The notes below the pieces were generated by a model that had not been told where the DNA came from, did not search any database, and was given only the letters and a program-made list of their open reading frames with translations. From assembly GCF_023078475.1 (NCBI RefSeq), contig NZ_CP095741.1, forward strand, positions 124,001 to 188,000: a stretch of DNA of 64,000 nt, written 5' to 3'. This DNA is from Luteibacter aegosomaticola. GTDB lineage: Bacteria; Pseudomonadota; Gammaproteobacteria; Xanthomonadales; Rhodanobacteraceae. Positions 16,386 through 24,985 of this stretch are shown piece after piece (within the stretch, counting starts at the first letter, position 1; the number at the start of each line of letters is the position of its first letter). Both the position numbers and the translations under genes were made by a program.

Positions 16386-18065
16386 TCAGAATTCGTCGTG
16401 TTCCTGTAGCGGAGGCTCGTCAACGGCCACAGGTGCTGTCGGCGGACGCGGCGTGCCGGGTAGCGCTTCCGCGGGATTTTCATTGGCATCGCCGCAGGCG
16501 AATACCCGCGACCGGGATTCAGGTAACGCGCCGCTCAGCAAGTAAGTCGCCGCCGTACGCTCGATGCAACCGGAGGTCGTGAAATTGAAGATGCCGTGCT
16601 GCTTCGATTCGCGGACGAGAAGCATGCGTGCGTTGGGGAAAGCATCGAGGATGAAGCTGCCTCCGGCTAACGGGGTCGAGGTGTCCTTCTCGGACTGGAT
16701 CAATAGGAAAGGAGGCGCGTTGGCCAGTATCGAGAGATCGGGCTGGCGTGCACTGTGCCCACCCCAGTGCGTGCAGGTCAGTTCTTCAAGGATCTCGCTA
16801 CCGTTGAAATGGATGAAACGCGATGCGTACTGACGCAGGCTTTCACGAATGGTCGCGTCGTCGCGTCCCCACGGCGCATCGTTACACGCCGTGATGATTC
16901 GTACCGAGTCGCCCTCAGGACCCAGGCCATAACTCGCACCGGCCTGGGGCGGTGTGTAGAGAATGCTCGATAGCTGCGTCGCCTCCCAGCGAATACGCGA
17001 GTCCAGGATAGGCTCCGTGCTGAAGCGGGCACGGCGGATGAGTCGGCTCATCGCCGTGAGATCCGCAGGGGCTGAGCGTTCCAGCCATCCGGCGACGTGT
17101 AAGGCGGCGGCAAGCCGGGGTGTCGAATCCAGCCACCCCGTCCACGCGGCGCGTGCCCGTGCCGGAATCTGTTCGACCGCAACGGCGACGTCATCCGCCG
17201 ATGAGCCAAGACCGAACCGCGAAGGTTCGCGCAGGAGCGGTGCCAGCACGTCATCGTCGAACTCACGTTGTCGCGCGACCTGCGAAAGGCGAAGTGCCGT
17301 CCGGTAGTCATGGGTGAAATCCATGCTGGAATCGAGCAGGAGCCTGCCGGTATGCGCCGGGTAGGTAGCGGCGTACCACGCGCCCACACGGCCTCCGTAA
17401 GAGATGCCATAGAAATTCAGGCGCTCATCGCCCAAGGCTCGCCGCACGGCATCCATGTCGTGCACATGCTGTTCGGTATTCACGTAGCGCACGCTCGGAA
17501 AGGCGGGAGACAAGCATGCGTCGGCCACGGCCTGGGCGTCATCGACCGCCTGCGCCCAGTTGGCATCGCTCTGATCGGTGGGAAGAAACGCGTGGCGTGG
17601 CGGCAGCCCGCTAACACAGCGGATGGGCTCGCTGCCGTCGAGGCCACGGGGGATTACGGCGATCAGATCGAACCGCTCCGCGAGACGGCGCTTGTCGCCA
17701 TCGTCGGGATCGTTGATGTCCATGCCGGTCCAGCCCTCCGCCATGGAACGCAGAAGCCGGCCGGGATGGCCGCCGGGGCCGCCCTTGTTGAAGAAGATGG
17801 CGCCTTCCCGTTCGTCGGCGTGAGCCGCCTGGACACGTACGACGCCCACGTGAACGTTGCGCCCGTCAGGCAAGAGGTGATCGAACGGCGCGAGCAGCGT
17901 GCCACATTGCAGGCGCTGCCCCAACGCGCCAGACGGTGTGCGTACCCAACTCTCTGGACAAAGGCCCCAGGAGATCGTAGCCGAGGCGGGGCGAGGGCAA
18001 ACGACGGCGAAAACAAATAGTGCGAGGATGAGCGCGTGACGCGCAAGCGTATGTCGCGATGGCAT
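16386..18065 (-). CDS. secreted TAP-like alpha/beta hydrolase (paralogue 1)
   Basis: A 559-residue alpha/beta hydrolase of the tripeptidyl aminopeptidase-like group (Streptomyces Tap/SlpD type). The ATG at 18065 has AAGGA 7 nt upstream and opens a signal peptide (LALFVFAVVCPRPASA). The nucleophile elbow is GISYGG. The acid is in QSEKDTSTPLAGG and the His in ESKQHGIFNF, followed by the C-terminal cap helix with a conserved Cys (GCIERTAATYLL). An oxyanion segment, NKGGPGGHPG, lies near residue 95. Family members remove peptides from protein N-termini or act as esterases. It is the last of a leftward series; paralogue 2 lies 39 bp upstream and they are probably co-transcribed. Confidence 0.85.
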   Translation of the reverse strand: MPSRHTLARHALILALFVFAVVCPRPASATISWGLCPESWVRTPSGALGQRLQCGTLLAPFDHLLPDGRNVHVGVVRVQAAHADEREGAIFFNKGGPGGHPGRLLRSMAEGWTGMDINDPDDGDKRRLAERFDLIAVIPRGLDGSEPIRCVSGLPPRHAFLPTDQSDANWAQAVDDAQAVADACLSPAFPSVRYVNTEQHVHDMDAVRRALGDERLNFYGISYGGRVGAWYAATYPAHTGRLLLDSSMDFTHDYRTALRLSQVARQREFDDDVLAPLLREPSRFGLGSSADDVAVAVEQIPARARAAWTGWLDSTPRLAAALHVAGWLERSAPADLTAMSRLIRRARFSTEPILDSRIRWEATQLSSILYTPPQAGASYGLGPEGDSVRIITACNDAPWGRDDATIRESLRQYASRFIHFNGSEILEELTCTHWGGHSARQPDLSILANAPPFLLIQSEKDTSTPLAGGSFILDAFPNARMLLVRESKQHGIFNFTTSGCIERTAATYLLSGALPESRSRVFACGDANENPAEALPGTPRPPTAPVAVDEPPLQEHDEF

Positions 18066-18104
18066 GGTGTCGTCCTTGATAGAAGAAGGCCGCAATGAGC
18101 GGGC

Positions 18105-19850
18105 TTACTCGCTCGCATCCGCGGTGTCACCCGAGCGCACCGCCAATGGTGAGAACAAGGCAGCTAACGCATCGCCGCCGGCGATCTCGCGAAGTTGCGC
18201 GCGCCGCGCCTGCCATGCGGCGGTGCCTCCCGTCGGCGCGTCTGGCGCAGGACGGGCGGGATCCACATCGACCAGGCATTCGGTGAGCTGAGACGTGGGT
18301 GTGCGGCCATCGACGAGGAAGCGCGCCGTGGACCGCTCGATGCAGGCCTGCTCGGTCATGGCGAACAGCATGTGATCCGATCCACCACGCAGGACAAGCA
18401 TCTTCGCGTTCGGCAATGCGTTGATCATGCGAACGGCGCCGGCAATCGGCGTAATGGTGTCGAATTCCGATGCGAGGATGAGGATACGTCCCGCCCGGGC
18501 TAGCCGATCGACAGGCGGCTTCACCGCATTGGGGCCATGGGAGAACACGCAGGGATTCATCAGGCCGGCGCTGCTCCGTGCGGGGTAATCACGTGCTTGC
18601 CGCGCGATGACGTCCTGCCACTGGCCCGCATCGGCCGTGGCGACGGTATCGTTGCAGGGCACCGTGGTGATCATGGCCGAACGGGCAGACAAACGGCCTG
18701 CTTCCGCGCCAGAGGGAGCGAAGATCCGATCCAGGGCGGCGCGCGCGGCTGCACGTGCGCGGCGATTCAGGGCGGAGTCCTCGCTGTACACCCAGGCGTC
18801 GATGCCGGCGCTCATCCCCGCCTTGTCGAGCGACGGGTCGGCACGTAGCCAATCGGAGGCGGTCTTTGCGGCCATCAGATCTTCGGGAGCGTCGAACCGG
18901 CGCACCCAGGCCTCATGCACCCGTGGTACGAGCTGGCGGAGGACATCGCGCACCGCTGTCTCGCTGGCACCGAGCCCATAACGCGCCGGGTCCGCCGCCG
19001 CGGGCCGGGCAACGCGCCGATCGAAGACTTCCTGTAGTGCAGGCCCCGCCGCGAGATGGTTCTCTTCGAAGGTGGCGGTAAAGTCCATCGGCGAATCCAG
19101 CACCATGCGGCCGACCTTCGCTGGATAGGTCGCACCGTACCAGGCACCCAGCCACGTGCCATACGAGACGCCATAGAAGTTGAACACGGGTTCGCCCAGC
19201 GAACGCCGGACCAGCTCATGGTCGTAGACGGTCTGCTCGGTCGAGATGAAGGGATAGCGCGGATCGGCACGGCACCCTTCGCTGAGGCGTCGCCCGACCA
19301 GATCCCAGGCAGCCACGTTCTGCTCGCTGCGATCGGTCATGATGAAGTCGGTGCGCGGAAGATTGACCTGGCACACCAGCGGCGTGCTGCCTGGCATGCC
19401 GCGTGGAATGACCGCGACGATGTCGAATTGATCAAGGATGCGCCGCTTGTCGCCGTGCACAGGGTCGGCGGCGGGTGCATCAAGCCAGAAGGCGGCCAGC
19501 ATGCCCGCGAACTCGCCTGCATCGCCGCCGGGGCCGCCGGGATTGACGAAGAGCGCCCCCTGCCGCTTCGTACTATCGGCTACGGCAATCCGCACCACCG
19601 ACAGTGTGATATTTCCCGTTTCAGGGCGGTGGTGATCAAGCGGAGCGGTGAGCGTGCCACAACGCAACCGGTCGCCCAGCTCGGAGGCGAGAAGGGCGAC
19701 GTTGCCCGTATGGCAGGACGTCCACGTGATCGTTTGCGGTTGCATCTCGGGCGTCGCGAAGGCATCCGTACGGCTCGCGGCCAGGGGTGCAGCGATGACG
19801 GCGGCGCTGATAGCACCCGCAGTGGTAACGAAGTGACGAAGCATGGACAT
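18105..19850 (-). CDS. secreted TAP-like alpha/beta hydrolase (paralogue 2)
   Basis: A 581-residue relative of the preceding hydrolase with the same order of motifs: signal peptide, oxyanion segment NPGGPGGDAG, nucleophile elbow GVSYGTW, acid loop ASEFDTITPIAG and a His in GGSDHMLFAM, with the paired Cys in EQACIERSTARFL. AGGA lies 9 nt upstream of the first ATG; a second ATG 6 nt later could also serve. The substrate is unknown; aminopeptidase or esterase activity is likely. The sequence differs enough from paralogue 1 (elbow GVSYGT versus GISYGG, distinct lid region) that the duplication is old. Confidence 0.85.
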   Translation of the reverse strand: MSMLRHFVTTAGAISAAVIAAPLAASRTDAFATPEMQPQTITWTSCHTGNVALLASELGDRLRCGTLTAPLDHHRPETGNITLSVVRIAVADSTKRQGALFVNPGGPGGDAGEFAGMLAAFWLDAPAADPVHGDKRRILDQFDIVAVIPRGMPGSTPLVCQVNLPRTDFIMTDRSEQNVAAWDLVGRRLSEGCRADPRYPFISTEQTVYDHELVRRSLGEPVFNFYGVSYGTWLGAWYGATYPAKVGRMVLDSPMDFTATFEENHLAAGPALQEVFDRRVARPAAADPARYGLGASETAVRDVLRQLVPRVHEAWVRRFDAPEDLMAAKTASDWLRADPSLDKAGMSAGIDAWVYSEDSALNRRARAAARAALDRIFAPSGAEAGRLSARSAMITTVPCNDTVATADAGQWQDVIARQARDYPARSSAGLMNPCVFSHGPNAVKPPVDRLARAGRILILASEFDTITPIAGAVRMINALPNAKMLVLRGGSDHMLFAMTEQACIERSTARFLVDGRTPTSQLTECLVDVDPARPAPDAPTGGTAAWQARRAQLREIAGGDALAALFSPLAVRSGDTADASE

Positions 19851-19949
19851 GAAGCGAGGTTCCTTTGTAGATAGGGAACCTCACGTTACGCAGGCCAACT
19901 CGCGTGCCATATCAGCGTTCGCCGACACGGCATGTACGCCTATGCCGAA

Positions 19950-20726
19950 CTACTGCATGTGCCAGCCGTGACTCACAAGCAGCGACTGGCCCGTGAGTGC
20001 ATTCGAGCCGAATCCGGCGAGGAACAGTGCCGTATCGGCGATGTCCTGCAAGGTGGTGAACTCGCCATCGACGGTGTCGCGCAGCATGACGTTACGGACG
20101 ACGTCCTCTTCGCTGATACCAAGTTCCTTCGCCTGTTCCGGAATCTGCTTCTCTACCAGGGGAGTACGTACGAAACCGGGGCAGATGACGTTGGCCCGGA
20201 TGCGGTTCGCTGCGCCCTCCTTGGCGAGGGTGCGTGCGAGGCCAAGCAAGCCATGCTTCGCCGCGACGTAAGGCGCCTTGAACTTCGATGCCACATGGGA
20301 ATGCGCGGAGCCCATGAGGATGATGGAGCCGCCACGCCCGGCGGCAATCATCTGGCGCATGGCGGCGCGTGAGGTAAGGAACGCGCCGTCCATGTGGATG
20401 GCCAGCATGCGTTTCCAGTCGGCGAAGGCGAGATCGACGACAGGTGCGATGATCTGGATACCGGCGTTGCTCACCAGGATATCGACGGGCCCGAGCTCCC
20501 GCGCGGTGCGCGCGAAGCCGTCCTCGACCTGCGCTTCGTCCGTGACGTCCATGGCAAGCCCGATGGCGCCGTTGCCCATCACCTGTGCCGCGGCCTCGGC
20601 CTTGTCAGCGGCAATATCCGCCACGGCGACCCGTGCCCCCGCGGCCGCATACGCCGCCGCGATGGCATGGCCTATGCCGCTGGCCGCGCCGGTTACCAGC
20701 GCGACCTTGCCCTTGAGATCGTTCAT
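19950..20726 (-). CDS. bdhA: 3-hydroxybutyrate dehydrogenase (SDR family)
   Basis: A 258-residue classical short-chain dehydrogenase that most resembles D-3-hydroxybutyrate dehydrogenase, which interconverts 3-hydroxybutyrate and acetoacetate with NAD. The Rossmann motif TGAASGIG and the NNAG-equivalent SNAGIQ are present, as are a catalytic Ser in [10 protein letters not shown] and the Tyr-x3-Lys of PYVAAKHG. The C-terminal [10 protein letters not shown] is typical of BdhA enzymes. GGAG lies 8 nt before the ATG. It sits between hydrolase paralogues 2 and 3 on the same strand, about 100 bp from each. It suggests use of hydroxybutyrate or polyhydroxybutyrate breakdown products; no PHB genes are in the window. 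Confidence 0.88.
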   Translation of the reverse strand: MNDLKGKVALVTGAASGIGHAIAAAYAAAGARVAVADIAADKAEAAAQVMGNGAIGLAMDVTDEAQVEDGFARTARELGPVDILVSNAGIQIIAPVVDLAFADWKRMLAIHMDGAFLTSRAAMRQMIAAGRGGSIILMGSAHSHVASKFKAPYVAAKHGLLGLARTLAKEGAANRIRANVICPGFVRTPLVEKQIPEQAKELGISEEDVVRNVMLRDTVDGEFTTLQDIADTALFLAGFGSNALTGQSLLVSHGWHMQ

Positions 20727-20780
20727 CGAACTGCTCCACGAAAACTGACCAGCGAGCAGTATGCGCTTCGCGATGCAGCC

Positions 20781-22526
20781 TCAACCAGACTGCAGTGCGC
20801 GTTCCATCAGTTCGTCGGCGTCCGTGGGAACCCGCGGATGGTGGTCTTCGTGCCGTGCCCTGCGCGGGCGCTTCACATAAGCGCAGGAGCTGAGTCTGGC
20901 TTCCGGTACCTGCCCCGTAAGCAGGTAATGCCCTGCGGCGGATTCCACGCATGGCGTGTGCGACGTTGCAAGGATGGCGTGGCCGGATACGCCCTTTGCC
21001 ACGACAAGGCGAGCACCAGGGTATCGGTCGAGAATGCGCGCGGCGCCATCGAGCGGTGTACGCACATCGTGTTCAGCATGGATAAGAAGGAAGGGCGAAG
21101 TATGGTGGATGGGTTCCAGCGAAGGCCGCTGTGATGTGCGGGCGGACCAACGCGTGCAAACCAGCGAAAAGAACTCAACGCCTTGCCGTGCCGCGGGGAA
21201 GGTGGCACTGCGTTCCCGCATGACATTGCGCCAGTGGGTGTCGGTGCCCTCCCATGGATTGTCGTTGCACCGGGTGGCAAGGAAGACGGATTCCCTCGTT
21301 CCGAGGCGTCGGTTGTACCAGGCGTTGCCATGCACGACTTCCGCGTCGGGTTCGGCTGCGTCCAGCGCTTCGATCACGTCGGCGTCGTTGCCGAAGTAGG
21401 TGCCTATGAGCGCCTCCGCTCGCCGGCGAACCCGGGCCTCCGTAGGGGCGTCGGCGCTGAATCGTGTGTTTGCCAGCCGGGCGTGCATTTCACTTTCGGT
21501 CATCCAGTTCTGCTCCGCCAGCCAGCTACCAAGGACCAGCGTGGCCTTGAGCGAAGCGGCGCTTTGTACGAGCGGCAACCACGCATTGCGCGCGCGGGCT
21601 GGCATGGCGTGGATATCGCGCAATACATCAGCTTCATCGCCCGTGACCCCATAAAGCGCGGGCTTTGCGAGCAGGGGGCGTAGTGCGCGGCGCTGGAACT
21701 CGCGCTGCCGTTCCCCCAGCGTGGCGAGGTCGGCGTCATCGATGCTGGCAGTGAAATCGATGCTCGAATCAAGCAGCATGCGGCCTGCCGTAGCGGGAAA
21801 CATGGCGCGATACCAGGCCCCGGCCATGCCGCCGTAGGAATACCCGACAAAATGCAGCTTGCTTTCGCCCATGGCGAGCCGTGCCTGCTCCAGGTCGAAC
21901 ACGTGTTGCTCGGTGCCAATCCATCGCGCGGCGGGGTTGGCCGCGCAGTTCTCGGCGATATCGCGTGCGGCCTCGCTGGTGGCGGCCCAGTCGGACAGGG
22001 CATCGGGTGGTGACTCGATGCTGTCGATGCCCCGGCACTGGAAACTATCGCCACCCTCCAGCCCACGAGGGATCACCGCGACGAGATCGAAACGCTCCGC
22101 GACCTTGCGCTGCCAGCCCGTCACCGCGTGCGTGCTATCGGCCAGCGACCATTTCGACGCAGCCGCGATGATGAAGTCACCCGGATTGCCGCCCGGGCCA
22201 CCAATATGGAAGAAATAGGCGCCTTCGCGCTTTGGGGTGTCCAGCGCCCTGGCGCGAATGAGCCCGACCGTCATGCGCGGGCCTTCGGGGTGGTAGTGGT
22301 CCAGCGGCACGTGCATGCGAGCACATTGCAGGCGATCGCCCAGGCGTTGGCCAAGTGCCTTCTTGACCTTGGCAACGTCCGCTTCGCTATCTGCGAACGT
22401 GTCTGCGCCGCAGGCGGCCCATTGAATGGGAGCGACAGGGAAGGACAGAGGGCGTGCGGCGAAAGCTGCCGACGCATGGGCGAGCGCGGCGCCCAGCAGG
22501 CAGGCGGCGAGGAGGGGTGGCTTCAT
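20781..22526 (-). CDS. secreted TAP-like alpha/beta hydrolase (paralogue 3)
   Basis: A 581-residue third member of the local TAP-like family. The ATG at 22526 follows AAGGACG and opens a signal peptide (LLAACLLGAALAHASAAFAA). Motifs: HIGGPGGNPG oxyanion segment, GYSYGGM nucleophile elbow, HAEHDVRTPLDG acid loop, and a His in GVSGHAILAT with the conserved Cys after it. It carries a basic C-terminal tail (KRPRRARHEDHHPR) absent from the other two. It is separated from paralogue 2 by bdhA. Activity on peptides or esters is expected from the family; the substrate is unknown. Confidence 0.85.
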   Translation of the reverse strand: MKPPLLAACLLGAALAHASAAFAARPLSFPVAPIQWAACGADTFADSEADVAKVKKALGQRLGDRLQCARMHVPLDHYHPEGPRMTVGLIRARALDTPKREGAYFFHIGGPGGNPGDFIIAAASKWSLADSTHAVTGWQRKVAERFDLVAVIPRGLEGGDSFQCRGIDSIESPPDALSDWAATSEAARDIAENCAANPAARWIGTEQHVFDLEQARLAMGESKLHFVGYSYGGMAGAWYRAMFPATAGRMLLDSSIDFTASIDDADLATLGERQREFQRRALRPLLAKPALYGVTGDEADVLRDIHAMPARARNAWLPLVQSAASLKATLVLGSWLAEQNWMTESEMHARLANTRFSADAPTEARVRRRAEALIGTYFGNDADVIEALDAAEPDAEVVHGNAWYNRRLGTRESVFLATRCNDNPWEGTDTHWRNVMRERSATFPAARQGVEFFSLVCTRWSARTSQRPSLEPIHHTSPFLLIHAEHDVRTPLDGAARILDRYPGARLVVAKGVSGHAILATSHTPCVESAAGHYLLTGQVPEARLSSCAYVKRPRRARHEDHHPRVPTDADELMERALQSG

Positions 22527-22652
22527 GGATCGTCCTTGATCGGGGACGACAAAGCTAACCCGTTGCAGACGCGCTGGCCGTCGGTATTCGCGCCGGCCAG
22601 CTGTCCGCAATCACCCTCTCTACGTGTCAGGTAAGCCTGACACGCGAGCTGA

Positions 22653-24830
22653 TCAGGGGGCTTTCAGTACGAAGGAGGCTGCTTCGCCCTGCGTGGACGA
22701 GCCGGCAATCCACACATCGAACGTGCCCGGTTCTGCTTCGAAGGTGCGGCCATCGCGATGGGTGAAGGCGAGGTCCGCCCGCTCGAGCTCGAACGACACC
22801 TCTTCCGAGGCACCCGCCGCAAGAAGGATCTTGCGGAACGCCTTCAGCTCACGCACGGGCCGCACGCGGCTGGCGACGCGATCGTGGACGTAGAGCTGCA
22901 CGACTTCTTCGCCAGCGACACTGCCCGTGTTGGCGACCGTGGCGGTGACGACAATGGTTTCGCTCCAGCCAACCTGCGCCGGGACCACGGGCTTGGTGTA
23001 GCCGAACGTGGTGTAGCTCAGGCCATGGCCGAACGGATAAAGCGCATCGAAGGTCACTTCGCGGTATCGCGACTTGAATGCCGGGGGCTGATCGGCAAGC
23101 TCCGGGCGGCCCGTACGCGGGTGGTTATAGAAGTACGGCTGCTGGCCGCTGTCCTGCGGGAAGCTGACCGGCAGGCGGCCCGCGGGGTTGTAATCGCCGA
23201 AGACGACATCGGCAATCGCGGGACCGGTCTGGCTGCCGAGGAACCACGTGACGAGGATAGCGCTGGCATCGCGCACCGCGCCCGTCAGCGCCAACGCGCG
23301 CCCGTTCTTCAATAGCACGACGATGGGCGTCCCCGTCGCCGCGATGGCTTCAGCGAGCGCCTGCTGTGCAGGAGGGACGATGATCTGTGTACGCGCCTGC
23401 GCCTCGCCGGAATAGTTCTGCGGCTCGCCGATCGCGAGCAGCACCACGTCGGCGCGCTTCGCTGCGGCCACGGCGGCTTCGATACCACCATCGATCGCTT
23501 CTTCGAAGCCGCTGCCAGCGACCACTTCAAAAGCCGACGCATCGGCCAGCGCGCCGCGCAGGCCGGTGTCGATGGCGACATGGCGTTGCTTGTCGCCGAA
23601 CAAGGTCCAGCAACCTTCGAGGTTATCCACATCGGCGCCGAACGGGCCGATGAGCGCAATCTTCTGGCCGCTCTTTTTCAATGGCAGCACGCCGTCGTTC
23701 TTCAGCATGACGATCGAGCGGCGTGCGGCTTCACGCGCGAGTTCCGCGTGCTCGGCGTTTTTCGACGTATCGGCTTCCGCTGCGGGATCCAGCGAACGGT
23801 ACGGGTTATCGAACAGGCCGATGGCGTCCTTCACGCTCAGGACGCGTCGCACGCCTTCGTCGAGCACATCCACGGGCACGTCGCCCTTGGCGACCAGGTC
23901 GGGCAGGCTTGCGGCGTAAAAGCCACTCTGCATGCTCATGTCCACGCCGGCCAGGAACGCAAGGCGCGACGCATCGCGCTCATCTTCGGCGAAGCCGTGG
24001 GCGATCAGCTCCATATCCGCGGTGTAGTCGGATACGACAAAACCCTTGAAGCCCCACTCGCCACGCAGGATATCGGTCATGAGCTCGCGATTGGCCGAGG
24101 CAGGCACGCCATTGATATCGTTGAAAGCGCTCATCAGGGTGATGGCGCCCGCATCGATCGCGGCCTTGAACGGCGGCAGGTGCACATCGCGCAACGTCTG
24201 CGGTGCGATGTCGACCTGGTTGTATTCCATGCCGCCCATCACGGCGCCATACGCAGCGAAGTGCTTGGGCGTCGCGAGCAGTGCGTCGTCTGCCTTCAGG
24301 TCAGCGCCCTGGAAGCCGCGGACGCGAGCGGCGGCAAACGCCGCGCCGAGCACCACGTCTTCGCCAGCGCCTTCGGCGACGCGGCCCCAGCGCTGGTCGC
24401 GCGCGATATCGACGGCGGGAGCGAAGGTCCAGTGGATACCGGCGGCCGTTGCTTCGACGGCCGTGGCGCGCGCGGTACGTTCGGCGAGGTCCGGTTCGAA
24501 GGTGGATGCCTCGCCAAGCGGAATCGGGAACACCGTGCGCATGCCGTGGATGACATCGGAGCCGAAGATCAACGGGATGCCGAGCCGGCTTTCTTCCACC
24601 GCCACGCGCTGTGCCTCACGCCCTTCCGCGGCGCCCACGCCGTTGAACAACGCACCGATACGGCCTTCGCGCACCTGCTCAAGCACTTCGGCGGCGCCGC
24701 GGGCATTGGCTTCCGGGTTGATATCCGGTGCGAACGGGCGGACGGCATCGGCGAAGATGCCGAGCTGGCCAACCTTTTCCTCCACGGTCATGCGGGCGAT
24801 CAGGTCTTCGATGCGGGTATTGCGGGTCAT
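22653..24830 (-). CDS. bglX: glycoside hydrolase family 3 beta-glucosidase
   Basis: A 725-residue GH3 enzyme of the BglX type that removes terminal beta-D-glucose from oligosaccharides. It starts MTRNTRIEDLIARMTVEEKV at ATG 24830, with AAGGCAAG upstream. The barrel domain holds the nucleophile Asp in GFKGFVVSDYTADMEL. The second alpha/beta domain follows (LIGPFGADVDNLEGCW), then a C-terminal fibronectin III-like domain (VTATVANTGSVAGEEVVQLY). Unlike E. coli BglX there is no visible signal peptide, so this form may be cytosolic. An imperfect LacI-type operator lies about 100 bp upstream. No transporter or regulator gene adjoins it. Confidence 0.93.
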   Translation of the reverse strand: MTRNTRIEDLIARMTVEEKVGQLGIFADAVRPFAPDINPEANARGAAEVLEQVREGRIGALFNGVGAAEGREAQRVAVEESRLGIPLIFGSDVIHGMRTVFPIPLGEASTFEPDLAERTARATAVEATAAGIHWTFAPAVDIARDQRWGRVAEGAGEDVVLGAAFAAARVRGFQGADLKADDALLATPKHFAAYGAVMGGMEYNQVDIAPQTLRDVHLPPFKAAIDAGAITLMSAFNDINGVPASANRELMTDILRGEWGFKGFVVSDYTADMELIAHGFAEDERDASRLAFLAGVDMSMQSGFYAASLPDLVAKGDVPVDVLDEGVRRVLSVKDAIGLFDNPYRSLDPAAEADTSKNAEHAELAREAARRSIVMLKNDGVLPLKKSGQKIALIGPFGADVDNLEGCWTLFGDKQRHVAIDTGLRGALADASAFEVVAGSGFEEAIDGGIEAAVAAAKRADVVLLAIGEPQNYSGEAQARTQIIVPPAQQALAEAIAATGTPIVVLLKNGRALALTGAVRDASAILVTWFLGSQTGPAIADVVFGDYNPAGRLPVSFPQDSGQQPYFYNHPRTGRPELADQPPAFKSRYREVTFDALYPFGHGLSYTTFGYTKPVVPAQVGWSETIVVTATVANTGSVAGEEVVQLYVHDRVASRVRPVRELKAFRKILLAAGASEEVSFELERADLAFTHRDGRTFEAEPGTFDVWIAGSSTQGEAASFVLKAP

Positions 24831-24929
24831 GGGCTTGCCTTGCGGGGAATGGCGTGCGGCGCGTGAGGGGCCACGGCGGGGAAGGATACTGGCAACTGCC
24901 GCCGCCGTGGGCACGTAAATGGCGTTACG

Positions 24930-24943
24930 TGTAAACGATTACG
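24930..24943. promoter_or_regulatory. possible LacI-family operator upstream of bglX
   Basis: TGTAAACGATTACG is a near-palindrome (GTAA-N4-TTAC) of the kind bound by LacI/GalR-family repressors in carbohydrate loci. It is 100 bp upstream of the beta-glucosidase start and about 40 bp from the end of the kinase gene on the same strand. No LacI gene is in the window. Confidence 0.4.
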
Positions 24944-24985
24944 CCCTTGGCGCCCAAAGACTTCACAGATGTGAATGAGGTCACG

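Noticed and set aside
16386..22526. TAP-like peptidases as the leader peptidase of the lanthipeptide
   Set aside because: They carry signal peptides and act outside the cytosol, are more than 10 kb away on the other strand, and nothing else links them to the peptide.
23580..24866. Rightward 428-codon frame opposite bglX
   Set aside because: Antisense to a well-conserved GH3 enzyme and without protein-like motifs.
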